Below are positions 26,859 through 35,188 of a stretch of DNA of 64,000 bases, in pieces (position 1 is the first letter of the stretch; each line of letters starts with the position of its first letter). The DNA comes from Hymenobacter amundsenii (GTDB taxonomy: Bacteria > Bacteroidota > Bacteroidia > Cytophagales > Hymenobacteraceae): positions 39,624 to 103,623 of the forward strand of contig NZ_NIRR01000012.1 of the NCBI RefSeq assembly GCF_002204745.1, given 5' to 3'. The position numbers and the translations under genes are program-made. The notes beneath the pieces are model-generated. The model was not told the DNA's origin. It did not search any database and saw only the letters and a program-made list of their open reading frames with translations.

Positions 26859-27332
26859 GTGACCCAACCCGACTTCACCGCCTTCGACAAAGCCCGTACC
26901 GGCCTCTGGACCAGCCTGCAAAAGCACCTGCAAACCATCTACGCCGCCGAAACCGACTTCCGGGCCGCCACCCGCTTCACCGACACGTTTCCGTTCCCGA
27001 ACTCCGCCGCCACGCCCCAGCAGCTGCTCGACTACCAGCACCAACGGGCCGTATTGCGCGACCTGTTTATGGACGAAACCACCCAGCTCGACACGCTGGT
27101 AAAGGCCATCCGCACCAAAGACTACCCCGAAGCCGACAAGAAACTGCTAATGCTTATGCTGCTGGGCTACCTCGACCTGGCCGATACCGTGTTCAGCCTG
27201 CTCGACACCCACCGCCCCAGCCAGCAGGAGCCCGACGAGGAGCTTGACGAGGCCCGCGGCCGCTTCGAGCGGGTCCGCAACTTCGTGCGCCTCAACATCC
27301 GGGGCATCGCGGGGCTGCTGAAAGGAATGTGA
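26859..27332 (+). CDS. Hypothetical helical protein
   Basis: No suitable ATG is present, so the GTG at 26859 is proposed as start, giving 157 residues (VTQPDFTAFDKARTGLWTSL). The sequence is strongly helical and charged (ERVRNFVRLNIRGIAGLLKG near the end). It has no signal peptide, membrane segment or known motif. It is divergent from dxr and convergent with the GreA-like gene. Codon use resembles the neighbours, so it is probably a real gene. The function is unknown. Confidence 0.65.
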   Translation: MTQPDFTAFDKARTGLWTSLQKHLQTIYAAETDFRAATRFTDTFPFPNSAATPQQLLDYQHQRAVLRDLFMDETTQLDTLVKAIRTKDYPEADKKLLMLMLLGYLDLADTVFSLLDTHRPSQQEPDEELDEARGRFERVRNFVRLNIRGIAGLLKGM

Positions 27333-27374
27333 GGCTGTTAACTGAATGAACGGAAAGCTAACAGCTAATAGCCA

Positions 27375-27827
27375 TCAGCTAACAGCTATTACATGTACTG
27401 CCTTCCCGTTGAACATCACCACCTCTCCCACCCGCTTGCCGGCCAGCGCGGCCGCTACTGGCGCGGCGGCCGATACGGCGAAGTAGTCGGTGCCATCGAA
27501 CGGGAGCTTGCCGGCGCTGATGCTGATGAAGAAATGGCCCAGGCTGGTATCCACCAGCGCGCCGGGCCGCACCGCGTCGCAGGCGAGTTCGGGGTTGATG
27601 CGCTGGATTTCGGTTAGTAGCTGGCGGGCCTGCTGGAGCTGCACCAGGTTTCGGTCCCGCTCGTTCTGGGCCATGGCGCGGCCGGTTTCGTACTTGTCGC
27701 CGGCGCTGCTCTTGGTTTCGGAGTTGGCCGATTCCTGGGCCGCGTTAATGGCGGCCTGAATGGCATCCAGGCGCTCCTGCACGTAGGCGAGGCATAGGGC
27801 GTGGAGGCGAGGTTTGAGCAGATTCAT
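27375..27827 (-). CDS. GreA/GreB-like elongation factor domain protein
   Basis: The protein has 150 residues. The N-terminal half is a long helical region (about 1-80) with SSAGDKYETGRAMAQNERDR, which resembles the coiled-coil finger of Gre factors. The C-terminal half is beta-rich and FKBP-like (GALVDTSLGHFFISISAG, AAALAGKRVGEVVMFNGKAV). The layout fits a Gre-type factor that acts in the RNA polymerase secondary channel. The tip acidic pair of GreA is not clearly present, so transcript-cleavage activity is doubtful. Confidence 0.65.
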   Translation of the reverse strand: MNLLKPRLHALCLAYVQERLDAIQAAINAAQESANSETKSSAGDKYETGRAMAQNERDRNLVQLQQARQLLTEIQRINPELACDAVRPGALVDTSLGHFFISISAGKLPFDGTDYFAVSAAAPVAAALAGKRVGEVVMFNGKAVHVIAVS

Positions 27828-28013
27828 TAAGTTGGGTAGAAGCCTTAGTATAGGTTGTTGTGAAAACAGAACAGTTCTTCAGAAGTGGCGTTCTTACCAC
27901 CGAATTATTTTACCCAATAACTCACCCGAATTTATTCTAAACGGTGCGGCTGACCAATACGCTCAGATTTCACATCTTTGTAAATTACGTGTAAAACGTT
28001 TATTCCATTCTTT

Positions 28014-28775
28014 ATGGCCGACACGAAATACCCTTATTCCATCCTTATTTTCTTGTTTATTCTATTCAGTGGCTGCGGCAAAGAGGAAGAGATACCCCTG
28101 AATCTGGAAGGCGAATACCGGACGGGCAATACCCTGCTGGCCGCCAACCCCATCATCATGTACACCAGTAGCGGGCGGGTCGATAATCAAGCTGTAATCG
28201 ACCAGTTTTTGAAGCGCGTTTATCCATCTAATCCTTCCTATTTTTCTCGCTCCAACGTCACTCTACCGCCTGACGGAGCCATTACCCTTGCTATCCGTGC
28301 TAATAATCGGGCAGTGCTGATGTTTAATTACCAAAATCAGTATGACCCCATCGAAACGGAAATAACTAGCAGAGAAGTCAACTATTTTGTCCTCACCAAC
28401 ATGGATTCCACCGGCTTCGGCCCAATAATCCAGGTGAATTCTTATCCTAACGCATGTGAACAGTTTGCACAAAGCGTTAATCTCGTCCATCCAGGTAGGC
28501 GGTGCCGACCTGTTTCAGTTGTTGCCGGTACTTTCGACAAGGTTTGTAAAGAACGTCCCGTACGAGTTATCAGAATCAGGGACCGAAAGTTATTTATTCC
28601 CCAGTTTAGCTGGCTGTTTACGAACACCTATATCTCCCCAAGTGGCGGCAAATCTTTGTGCGGGCAAGCACAATCCAACCAATGGAATCTGCTCGACCCG
28701 GCCGCGCCCGGTAAGCTCCGCAGCGGTGACACGCTGGTAGTGCAGGAGCGCCAGGTGGAGTTACTGAAGCAGTAG
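28014..28775 (+). CDS. Hypothetical lipoprotein
   Basis: The protein has 253 residues with a lipoprotein signal (YSILIFLFILFSGCGKEEE, Cys at about 22). The mature part has no recognised domain. It contains several cysteines (NACEQF, GRRCRPV, DKVCKERPV, SLCGQ) that could form disulphides in the periplasm. The local DNA is somewhat more AT-rich than its neighbours, which may point to transfer or fast evolution. It is a single gene, convergent with the slipin-like gene. Confidence 0.75.
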   Translation: MADTKYPYSILIFLFILFSGCGKEEEIPLNLEGEYRTGNTLLAANPIIMYTSSGRVDNQAVIDQFLKRVYPSNPSYFSRSNVTLPPDGAITLAIRANNRAVLMFNYQNQYDPIETEITSREVNYFVLTNMDSTGFGPIIQVNSYPNACEQFAQSVNLVHPGRRCRPVSVVAGTFDKVCKERPVRVIRIRDRKLFIPQFSWLFTNTYISPSGGKSLCGQAQSNQWNLLDPAAPGKLRSGDTLVVQERQVELLKQ

Positions 28776-28832
28776 CAAAAAAACAGGGAAGCGCTGTTGC
28801 TTCACCATTATTCCCTCTGCACTCGCGTCGAG

Positions 28833-29558
28833 CTATCCTTTCGGCAAAGTCGGGAAATCGCCCACCAAAAACGTGTGCTTGCCTTTGGCGGCAATCTTGG
28901 TGATGGTTTCCAGGTACTGAAAGAAGCGCAGGCTGTCGTCGCCTTTCATCAGGTCGGCGGCGTTTTTGAGGGCGCGGGCGGTGGCCACAGCCGTTCGGGC
29001 GTTTTCTAGGTCGGCCTTGGCCCTGATTTTTGCTTCCAAGTGGCGGGAGAATAACTCCTGGATGTTCTTCGGAAAGGTAAGGTCGCGTAATTGGGCCTGT
29101 TCGATGACGACCCCCATTTCGGCCATTTGGGCCAGCAGCTCGGGCGTGATGAAGTCGGTAAGCTCGTCGCGGCGCTCGGGCAGCTCTTCGCTCTCGAAGC
29201 CGGCAATGCGGTTGCGGGCGGCCAGCTGCACGGCCTGATGGATGCGCTGCTCGGCTTCCTGGAGCAAAATGCCGGTCGGTCGGTTCAGCTCGAACTGACG
29301 GAGAAAACGCACACCGTCGGCAATGTGGTAGAACACCGTGAAGGAAAACCGCAGGGCAATACTGTCCTTGGTCAGTACTTCCTGGTTGGTGATGATAAGC
29401 AGGCGGCTGGTGGTCGGCAGCGTCAGGAGCACGGTGCGCCGCCGTAAGTCCCAGACATCGTAGCGCCCGGGTGGCAGCGTGCGTTCCAGCACGTTGTCGC
29501 GAAACAGGAAGCCTTCCTGGTTCGGTTTTACCTGATACGTGGTCTTGAGCAGTCCCAT
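28833..29558 (-). CDS. SPFH/Band 7 (slipin-like) protein
   Basis: The ATG at 29558 gives 241 residues. The SPFH domain runs about 10-190 (QVKPNQEGFLFRDNVLERTL, SIALRFSFTVFYHIADG, QAQLRDLTFPKNIQE). A helical, alanine-rich coiled-coil tail follows (EAKIRAKADLENARTAVATA). SPFH proteins form membrane-bound oligomeric rings that organise membrane domains. This one lacks the usual N-terminal membrane hairpin, and an in-frame upstream extension would need a TTG start. It may therefore bind membranes peripherally or through a partner. No NfeD-type partner is adjacent. Confidence 0.82.
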   Translation of the reverse strand: MGLLKTTYQVKPNQEGFLFRDNVLERTLPPGRYDVWDLRRRTVLLTLPTTSRLLIITNQEVLTKDSIALRFSFTVFYHIADGVRFLRQFELNRPTGILLQEAEQRIHQAVQLAARNRIAGFESEELPERRDELTDFITPELLAQMAEMGVVIEQAQLRDLTFPKNIQELFSRHLEAKIRAKADLENARTAVATARALKNAADLMKGDDSLRFFQYLETITKIAAKGKHTFLVGDFPTLPKG

Positions 29559-30140
29559 ATAGAGAATAATACGAGTAAATAGGCTGCCGAGAAGGGCAGG
29601 AAACACGGCGAGGCGGGGAACCAGCCTTGAGCCCCCCAAATCGGCAGGCGGTATCCGGCTGGTTGCAAACCGCTCCGCCGCTCAGCTGCCGAAGCAGCCT
29701 GGTTCCCTGCCCTCCAGCAGACAGCTTTTGAGGCTGATCTTCCGGATAGGGAAGAGTACACCACGTCAAGCGGAGGGAGTCGAACCCTCTGACGGGGCCG
29801 CGCCGCAATACCCTGTTCGAGCAGCCCCGCCATTGTGTGAACAGGTGGCGGTTGGGGCGAAGATAGCAGGGCCGGCAGCAATCCACTGCAGCTACTTTGG
29901 CCTCACGCCACATTTTCACTCACATTACGCAACCGACCGGGGCCCGATTGCAGGGTGCGGCTGTAAGCAACAAACAGTATGCAGGCCTAACGCAGCTTTT
30001 CAGCCGGCACCTCTTCTGAAAGGCTGCATAAACCTATACCTGCTCTTTCCCACTTTGAAATATTCTCCTATTTTGAATAATATTTTCATTATTGCCTATA
30101 ATTTCTTAACTACCAAGAACATATATTTAGCCCCTTGCCC
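29559..30140. other. Gene-free region of about 580 bases
   Basis: I see no gene. The middle contains a minus-strand stem-loop with GGGTTCGACTCCC, resembling a tRNA T-arm, at about 29774-29793, but no matching acceptor stem. The last 120 bases before the hydrolase are very AT-rich and probably carry its promoter. Confidence 0.4.
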
Positions 30141-30959
30141 ATGTCCGCTATAACTCGGCGCAACAATGTGCACATCCTGGGCAGCGGACAACAAACCCTG
30201 CTGTTCGTCAACGGCTTCGGCTGCGACCAAACCATTTGGCGCTACATCACGCCCGCGCTGTCTGGCCAGTTCCGGCTGATTCTGTTCGACCATGTGGGCG
30301 CGGGCCTCTCCGACCTGGCGGCCTACGACCCGGCTAAGTATGACTCGCTGGAAGGGTACGCCGGGGATGTACTTGATATCTGCCGGGAGCTAGAACTGCG
30401 CGACGTGACGCTGGTGGGGCACTCGGTAGGGGCCATGATTGGTATGCTGGCAGCCATCCGGGAGCCTACCTGGTTTCAGCAACTGCTGCTACTCTGTCCT
30501 TCGCCCTGCTACGTCAACGAGGCCAACTACCACGGCGGCTTCGAGCACCAGGACATCCACGATATGCTGGCCTTCATGGATCAGGATTTCGTGGGCTGGG
30601 CCGATGAGTTCGCGCCCTTTATCATGGGCAACCCCGACCACCCCGCTCTTTCGGCGGAGTTGCTGCACAGCTTCTGCCAGAACGACCCGGCCATTGCCAA
30701 GCGCTTCGCCCGCGTCACGTTCCTCTCCGACAATCGCGCCGATGTGGGCCGCTGCCATACGCCCTGCCTGCTGGTACAATGCGCCCACGACCTGGTTGCC
30801 CCTCTCGAAGTAGGCGCTTTCCTGCACGACCATTTGCCCACGGCCCGGCTCATTACCCTGCCTGTTAGCGGCCATTGCCCCCACCTAAGTGCCCCGGTCG
30901 CCACGCTCGATGCCCTAGAAGCGTTCATGGCGGCGTACGCAGCACCTTGTCGGGGGTGA
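30141..30959 (+). CDS. Alpha/beta hydrolase, RsbQ-like
   Basis: The protein has 272 residues from the ATG at 30141; an in-frame TTG two codons earlier is less likely. The alpha/beta hydrolase triad is visible: Ser in GHSVGAM (near 95), Asp in CAHDLVAP (near 217) and His in SGHCPHLS (near 245). The N-terminus RRNNVHILGSGQQTLLFVNG and FDHVGAGLSDL match RsbQ. In Bacillus RsbQ works with the PAS-phosphatase RsbP in energy-stress signalling, and plant relatives are strigolactone/karrikin receptors. No RsbP-like partner is adjacent. The last 35 bases overlap the convergent molybdopterin gene. Confidence 0.86.
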   Translation: MSAITRRNNVHILGSGQQTLLFVNGFGCDQTIWRYITPALSGQFRLILFDHVGAGLSDLAAYDPAKYDSLEGYAGDVLDICRELELRDVTLVGHSVGAMIGMLAAIREPTWFQQLLLLCPSPCYVNEANYHGGFEHQDIHDMLAFMDQDFVGWADEFAPFIMGNPDHPALSAELLHSFCQNDPAIAKRFARVTFLSDNRADVGRCHTPCLLVQCAHDLVAPLEVGAFLHDHLPTARLITLPVSGHCPHLSAPVATLDALEAFMAAYAAPCRG

Positions 30960-33165
30960 TGGGTAGCTGGCGGATTCGCTTGCCGGTGGCGTGGTACACG
31001 GCGTTGGCTACGGCGGCCGAGAAGCCAATTAGGCCAATTTCGCCCATCCCTTTGGCGCCCATGGCGTTTAGGTGCGGGTCGGGCTCGTCGATGAAAATAA
31101 CCTCGATGGCAGGCGTATCAGCGGCGGTGGGCAGGTGGTAATCGGCCAGGTCGGCGTTGGTATAGCGGCCGAAGCGGTGGTCCATGCGGGCTTCTTCCAG
31201 CAACGCCACCCCAATCCCCCACAGCACCGAGCCGTATACTTGGCTGCGGGCCGTAGCCGGGTTGAGCACCCGCCCCACATCCAGCGCCGACACCACCCGG
31301 CTCACCCGCACCATGCCCGTAGCCTCGTGCACGCGCACTTCCACGAAGTGGGCGGCAAACGACTTGCCCGAAAACTGCTCCTGCTGCGGGTCCTTGTCCA
31401 CTTCGCGGGTCAGGTCGAGGCCCATCAGGCCGTTTTGGCGAAGCAGTTCGGAGTAGGTCAGAGGTGCTACAGCCGCTTTCTGCACGAGCCGTATGGTGCC
31501 GCCGCCGGCTGCTACGTCGGCGAGACCGGGACGGTACGCGGCCCAGGCTGGAGCGCGGCGAGCCAGATCCAGCAGTTGCTGGCGCACGGCCAGGGCCACG
31601 GCGTGCACGGCCGCACCTACCGAGGCTGCCGTGTGTGAGCCGAACTGCCCCGGCGCCGGTGGCAGGGCCGAGTCGCCCAGCTCGAAGCGGACATTTTCGA
31701 TGGGCACCCCACTGGCATCGGCCGCAATCTGGCACATGATGGTGGCCGTGCCGGGGCCGGCGTCGGCGGTGGCGCTCTGCACCAGCAGGCGGCCATCGGC
31801 GAACAGCTGGGCGCGGGCGGCGGCTTTGGCGCGCTCGGCCTTATAAATGCCCATCGCCATGCCCGAGCCCACCCGCCACCCGTCGGCGTCGGGCGGGGTG
31901 GCGCGGGGCGCGGCGGGCCGGCGGCTCCAGCCGAAGCGGGCAGCCCCCCGCTCATAACACTGGCGCAGCTGGTTGCTCGACCAGGGCTTGTTGCCCACGG
32001 GGTCGGTGGCGGCGAAGTTCTTTAAGCGTAGTGCCAGCTGGTCCATCTTCAGGGCGTAGGCCAGCTCATCCATGGCCGATTCGAGGGCAAAGGAGCCGCT
32101 GGTTTCGCCGGGGCCGCGCGTCCAGGCCGGGGTGCTCAGGTCGAGGGGCACGAGCTGGTAGCGGCCCACCAGGTGGGGGCACTGGTAAGCCGATTTGGTG
32201 GGGTCGAGGATGCGCTCGGTGAACTCCTCGTGGCGCGAGGTCTGACCCAGCGCCTCGTGCACGATGCTTTGCAGCTGCCCGTCGGCGGTGGCCGCTAGGC
32301 TGATCTGCTGGCTGGACTCCGGCCGGTAGCCCACCGTGTTGTACATCTGGGTACGCTGCAGAGCAACTTTCACCGGCCGGTTCGTCAGCTTGGCCCCCAG
32401 AATGGCGGCTACTTCGTGAGGCCAGATGCGCGAGGAGCCGCCAAATGCTCCCCCCACAAACGGCGAGTACACCCGCACCTGTTCCTCGGTCAGGGCAAAC
32501 ATGCGCATCAAATCCTGCTGGGCCACCTTGGGCGCCTGGGTTTTATTGTAGACCAGCAGCCGCCCGTTCTGCCAGTGGGCAATGGCGGCGTGGGGCTCCA
32601 TGGGGTTGTGCATCTGCACCGGCGTGCGGTACTGCTGCGCTACCCGCACCAGCGCCAAGCTGGCGGCGGGCTGGCCCCGCTGGTAATCAGCTGACCGCTT
32701 CGGGCTGATGGCCCGGCTCTGCTGGGCGGCCAAGTCAGTTTGAGGGGGCGTGGCTTCGTAGCGCACCTGCACTTTGGTGGCCGCTTCCTGGGCGCGTTCC
32801 AACGTATCGGCCATCACCAAGGCAATGGGCTGATGGCTGAAATGCACTTGGTCGTCGTAGAAAATGCGCACTTCCTGGCCTTCCACGCGGGGGTTGTGGT
32901 TGGTGGCGGGCTGCTGGTAGCCGGGCACGCCGGGCGAGTTGCGGTAGGTAAGCACGGCCACCACGCCCGGCAGCTTTTCGGCGGCGCCAGTGTCAAGTTC
33001 GGCCACGCGGCCCCGGGCGATGGCGCTGGTTACCAGCACGCCATACAGCGCGCCCGGCACGGCATGCTCGGCGGCGTAGCGGGCCTGGCCGGTTACTTTC
33101 AGGCGGCCATCAACCCGGGGCAGGGCCTGACCGATACTGGGTGAAACGAGCGGTGGATTTTCCAT
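30925..33165 (-). CDS. Xanthine dehydrogenase family molybdopterin-binding subunit
   Basis: From the ATG at 33165 the protein has 746 residues (a GTG two codons earlier is possible). It starts with the typical RVDGRLKVTGQARYAAEH. Features include the first substrate-channel domain, VGGAFGGSSRIWPHEVAAIL, the Mo-cofactor region GSGMAMGIYKAERAKAAARA, and the catalytic Glu in GAKGMGEIGL near 708. The family hydroxylates aldehydes or purines using Mo-molybdopterin cytosine dinucleotide. Enzymes of this family normally need a 2Fe-2S subunit and often an FAD subunit; neither is next to this gene. It has no obvious signal peptide. Confidence 0.93.
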   Translation of the reverse strand: MENPPLVSPSIGQALPRVDGRLKVTGQARYAAEHAVPGALYGVLVTSAIARGRVAELDTGAAEKLPGVVAVLTYRNSPGVPGYQQPATNHNPRVEGQEVRIFYDDQVHFSHQPIALVMADTLERAQEAATKVQVRYEATPPQTDLAAQQSRAISPKRSADYQRGQPAASLALVRVAQQYRTPVQMHNPMEPHAAIAHWQNGRLLVYNKTQAPKVAQQDLMRMFALTEEQVRVYSPFVGGAFGGSSRIWPHEVAAILGAKLTNRPVKVALQRTQMYNTVGYRPESSQQISLAATADGQLQSIVHEALGQTSRHEEFTERILDPTKSAYQCPHLVGRYQLVPLDLSTPAWTRGPGETSGSFALESAMDELAYALKMDQLALRLKNFAATDPVGNKPWSSNQLRQCYERGAARFGWSRRPAAPRATPPDADGWRVGSGMAMGIYKAERAKAAARAQLFADGRLLVQSATADAGPGTATIMCQIAADASGVPIENVRFELGDSALPPAPGQFGSHTAASVGAAVHAVALAVRQQLLDLARRAPAWAAYRPGLADVAAGGGTIRLVQKAAVAPLTYSELLRQNGLMGLDLTREVDKDPQQEQFSGKSFAAHFVEVRVHEATGMVRVSRVVSALDVGRVLNPATARSQVYGSVLWGIGVALLEEARMDHRFGRYTNADLADYHLPTAADTPAIEVIFIDEPDPHLNAMGAKGMGEIGLIGFSAAVANAVYHATGKRIRQLPITPDKVLRTPP

Positions 33166-33273
33166 AGACACAATGCATAAGGCACACAGGGGACAAGACG
33201 CCTGCCTGCTTTTACGCCGGGCGCTGAACCCATGTTCCCGTCCCTGGCAAACAATGGAGTGAATGGCCCGGCA

Positions 33274-33307
33274 GCAAAAAGCCGACCCGTTGGGGTCGGC
33301 TTTTTGC
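33274..33307. terminator. Bidirectional-looking terminator
   Basis: A 15-bp perfect stem (33274-33288 with 33293-33307) has A-rich and T-rich sides, so it can work on both strands. On the minus strand it ends the M28 peptidase transcript and separates it from the molybdopterin gene. Confidence 0.82.
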
Positions 33308-33417
33308 CGTAGCGCTAAGGCCTAACCTCGCGTATCGTTGAATGATGTCGTGTGGACGTCGGCAGCGACACGCGAAGCGGAGTCTTCGCCTTGCATTTCG
33401 CGCTACTGGCTTTGGAC

Positions 33418-35004
33418 CTAGCGGTTGTCGGCCTTGGCCACGGGCAGGGGTTTGCGGGGCAGCTTAGCGTTGCGCATGGCGGCCTGGTACACGAACGAGG
33501 CTACCACTACTGAGGCCTGTTTAAGGTCGTCGGCGGGTAGGCGCTCGTAGGTGTCCATGTTGGTGTGGTGGGTGCGGGTGCCGTAGTCGAGCGGGTCCTG
33601 GATGAACTGGAAGCCCGGCAAGCCCACCGCGTCGAAGGACAGGTGGTCGGTGCCGCCGGTGTTGCGCAGCGTAACGGTAGTGGCCCCCATATCGGCGAAA
33701 GGTTTCAACCAGTCGGCAAAGATAGGTGCGGCGGCCTCGTTGCCCTGGGCGTAGATGCCGCGGATTTTACCGGCTCCGTTATCAAGGTTGAAGTAGGCGG
33801 CCAGCTTCTCGTGGTCGGGTAGCAGCTGCATGGTGGCGGGGTCGGCGAAGTGGTTTTTCACGTAGCCCCGCGAGCCGAACAGGCCCTCCTCCTCCTCGCC
33901 CCACAGCGCAATCCGGATGGTGCGGCGCGGCTGCACGCCGGCCGCTTTCAACAGGCGCATGGCCTCCATCATCACGGCGCAGCCGGCGGCGTTGTCGGTG
34001 GCGCCAGTGGCGGCGTGCCACGAGTCGAGGTGGGCACCCAGCATCACTACTTCGCTCTTGAGCTTGCGGTCGGTGCCGGCAATTTCGGCCACTACGTTGT
34101 AGCCTTTCAGATCTTTGTCCTGAAAGTGGGTGCGGGTTTCCAGCTCAATTTCCACCGGAATACCGGCTTCCGAAAGGCGGATGAGGCGCAGCAGGTCTTC
34201 GGGCGCCATTTCCACCTCGGGCAGTACGGGCTTGGCGTCGGCGGCGTAGGGCGCGCCGTTGGAGGTGAAGAACGTGCCGTCGGAGCCGCCGCGGGTACTT
34301 AGGATGGCGGCGGCGCCTTCGGTCTGCACCATTTCCAGCAGCTTGGTGCGCAGGGCGAACTGGGCGCGGCGGTTTTTCAGCTGCTCATCGGCCTTGGGGT
34401 CGGCGGGCTTGGGCGTGGCGGCGGGGGCTTCGGGCTTGTAGTCGGCCATTTTTTGCAGCGCCTCATCGGTGTGGCGCCGGGCGTCGGGCTCGAAGGAGGG
34501 CTTGGGCGGGTTGGCCACGTCGAGCAGCACGATTTTGTCGCGCAGCTGGCCCTTGTACTTGTCGAGGTCGGCTTCGGAAGCCGCTTTCACCACCATCACG
34601 CGCTTTTTGAGCGCGCCGTTGGTGCTCGGCGTCCAGGCCTTGGGCGCCCCGATGAGGGCGTGGTAGTAGGGCGCCGTCATGGCCAGGTACGACTTGTCGA
34701 TATCCCAGCCACGGCCGAAAGTACCCCACGCTTCCACGTTGGCCTTGGTCATGCCCCAGTCGGCGAGCTGCTTGCGGGTCCACTCATTGGCGCGGGCCAA
34801 ACCGTCGGAGCCCGCCAGGCGCGGGCCGCTCACGTCGGTGAGGTAGAAGGCCGTTTCCATCACTTTGGAGCGGCTCAGTCCTTCATCTTTGATTTTGGCA
34901 AGCATGGCTGGGTCGGCTTTGGTGCCGGTGCCCGACTGGGCCAACGTGGGTGCGGCAACGGCCAGCGAACCGGCCAGCGCGAGGTAACGGAAGGTGTTCA
35001 GCAT
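33418..35004 (-). CDS. M28 family metallopeptidase, exported
   Basis: The ATG at 35004 gives 528 residues with a signal peptide (MLNTFRYLALAGSLAVAAPT, cleaved after LAQ). An N-terminal domain holds a PA-like insert (about 130-290, with a Pro/Ala/Lys-rich linker near 205). The di-zinc peptidase domain follows, with GAHLDSWHAATGATDNAAG (about 320) and catalytic Glu in WGEEEEGLFGSRGY. Further ligands are the Asp in YFNLDNG and the His in YGTRTHHTNMD. The family comprises aminopeptidases and carboxypeptidases; this one should act in the periplasm or outside the cell. It starts divergently from the ABC exporter, 185 bases away. Confidence 0.93.
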   Translation of the reverse strand: MLNTFRYLALAGSLAVAAPTLAQSGTGTKADPAMLAKIKDEGLSRSKVMETAFYLTDVSGPRLAGSDGLARANEWTRKQLADWGMTKANVEAWGTFGRGWDIDKSYLAMTAPYYHALIGAPKAWTPSTNGALKKRVMVVKAASEADLDKYKGQLRDKIVLLDVANPPKPSFEPDARRHTDEALQKMADYKPEAPAATPKPADPKADEQLKNRRAQFALRTKLLEMVQTEGAAAILSTRGGSDGTFFTSNGAPYAADAKPVLPEVEMAPEDLLRLIRLSEAGIPVEIELETRTHFQDKDLKGYNVVAEIAGTDRKLKSEVVMLGAHLDSWHAATGATDNAAGCAVMMEAMRLLKAAGVQPRRTIRIALWGEEEEGLFGSRGYVKNHFADPATMQLLPDHEKLAAYFNLDNGAGKIRGIYAQGNEAAAPIFADWLKPFADMGATTVTLRNTGGTDHLSFDAVGLPGFQFIQDPLDYGTRTHHTNMDTYERLPADDLKQASVVVASFVYQAAMRNAKLPRKPLPVAKADNR

Positions 35005-35188
35005 ACAGGAAAGTGGAGATGGGAGAATTGGGAAGCAGCCCAAAAACCCCGAAAAAACGTCGGAGTTGCAGCGCGCTGGCGCCCGAAAACCGGCTGAAGA
35101 TCGGGCGCGCGGCTGAATCAACAGCTCCCGCCCGGCAACTCCCGCCCCTCAGCCCGCGTCTAATCGGGTTCATGCTTACCCCGATCAG

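Noticed and set aside
29770..29850. Possible tRNA gene on the minus strand
   Set aside because: T-arm consensus is present but no acceptor stem, anticodon arm or 5' half could be folded; reported only as a low-interest finding.
28618..29919. 433-codon minus-strand frame overlapping the slipin-like gene
   Set aside because: It reads the slipin gene in another frame and is Arg/Pro-rich; the SPFH frame is clearly the coding one.
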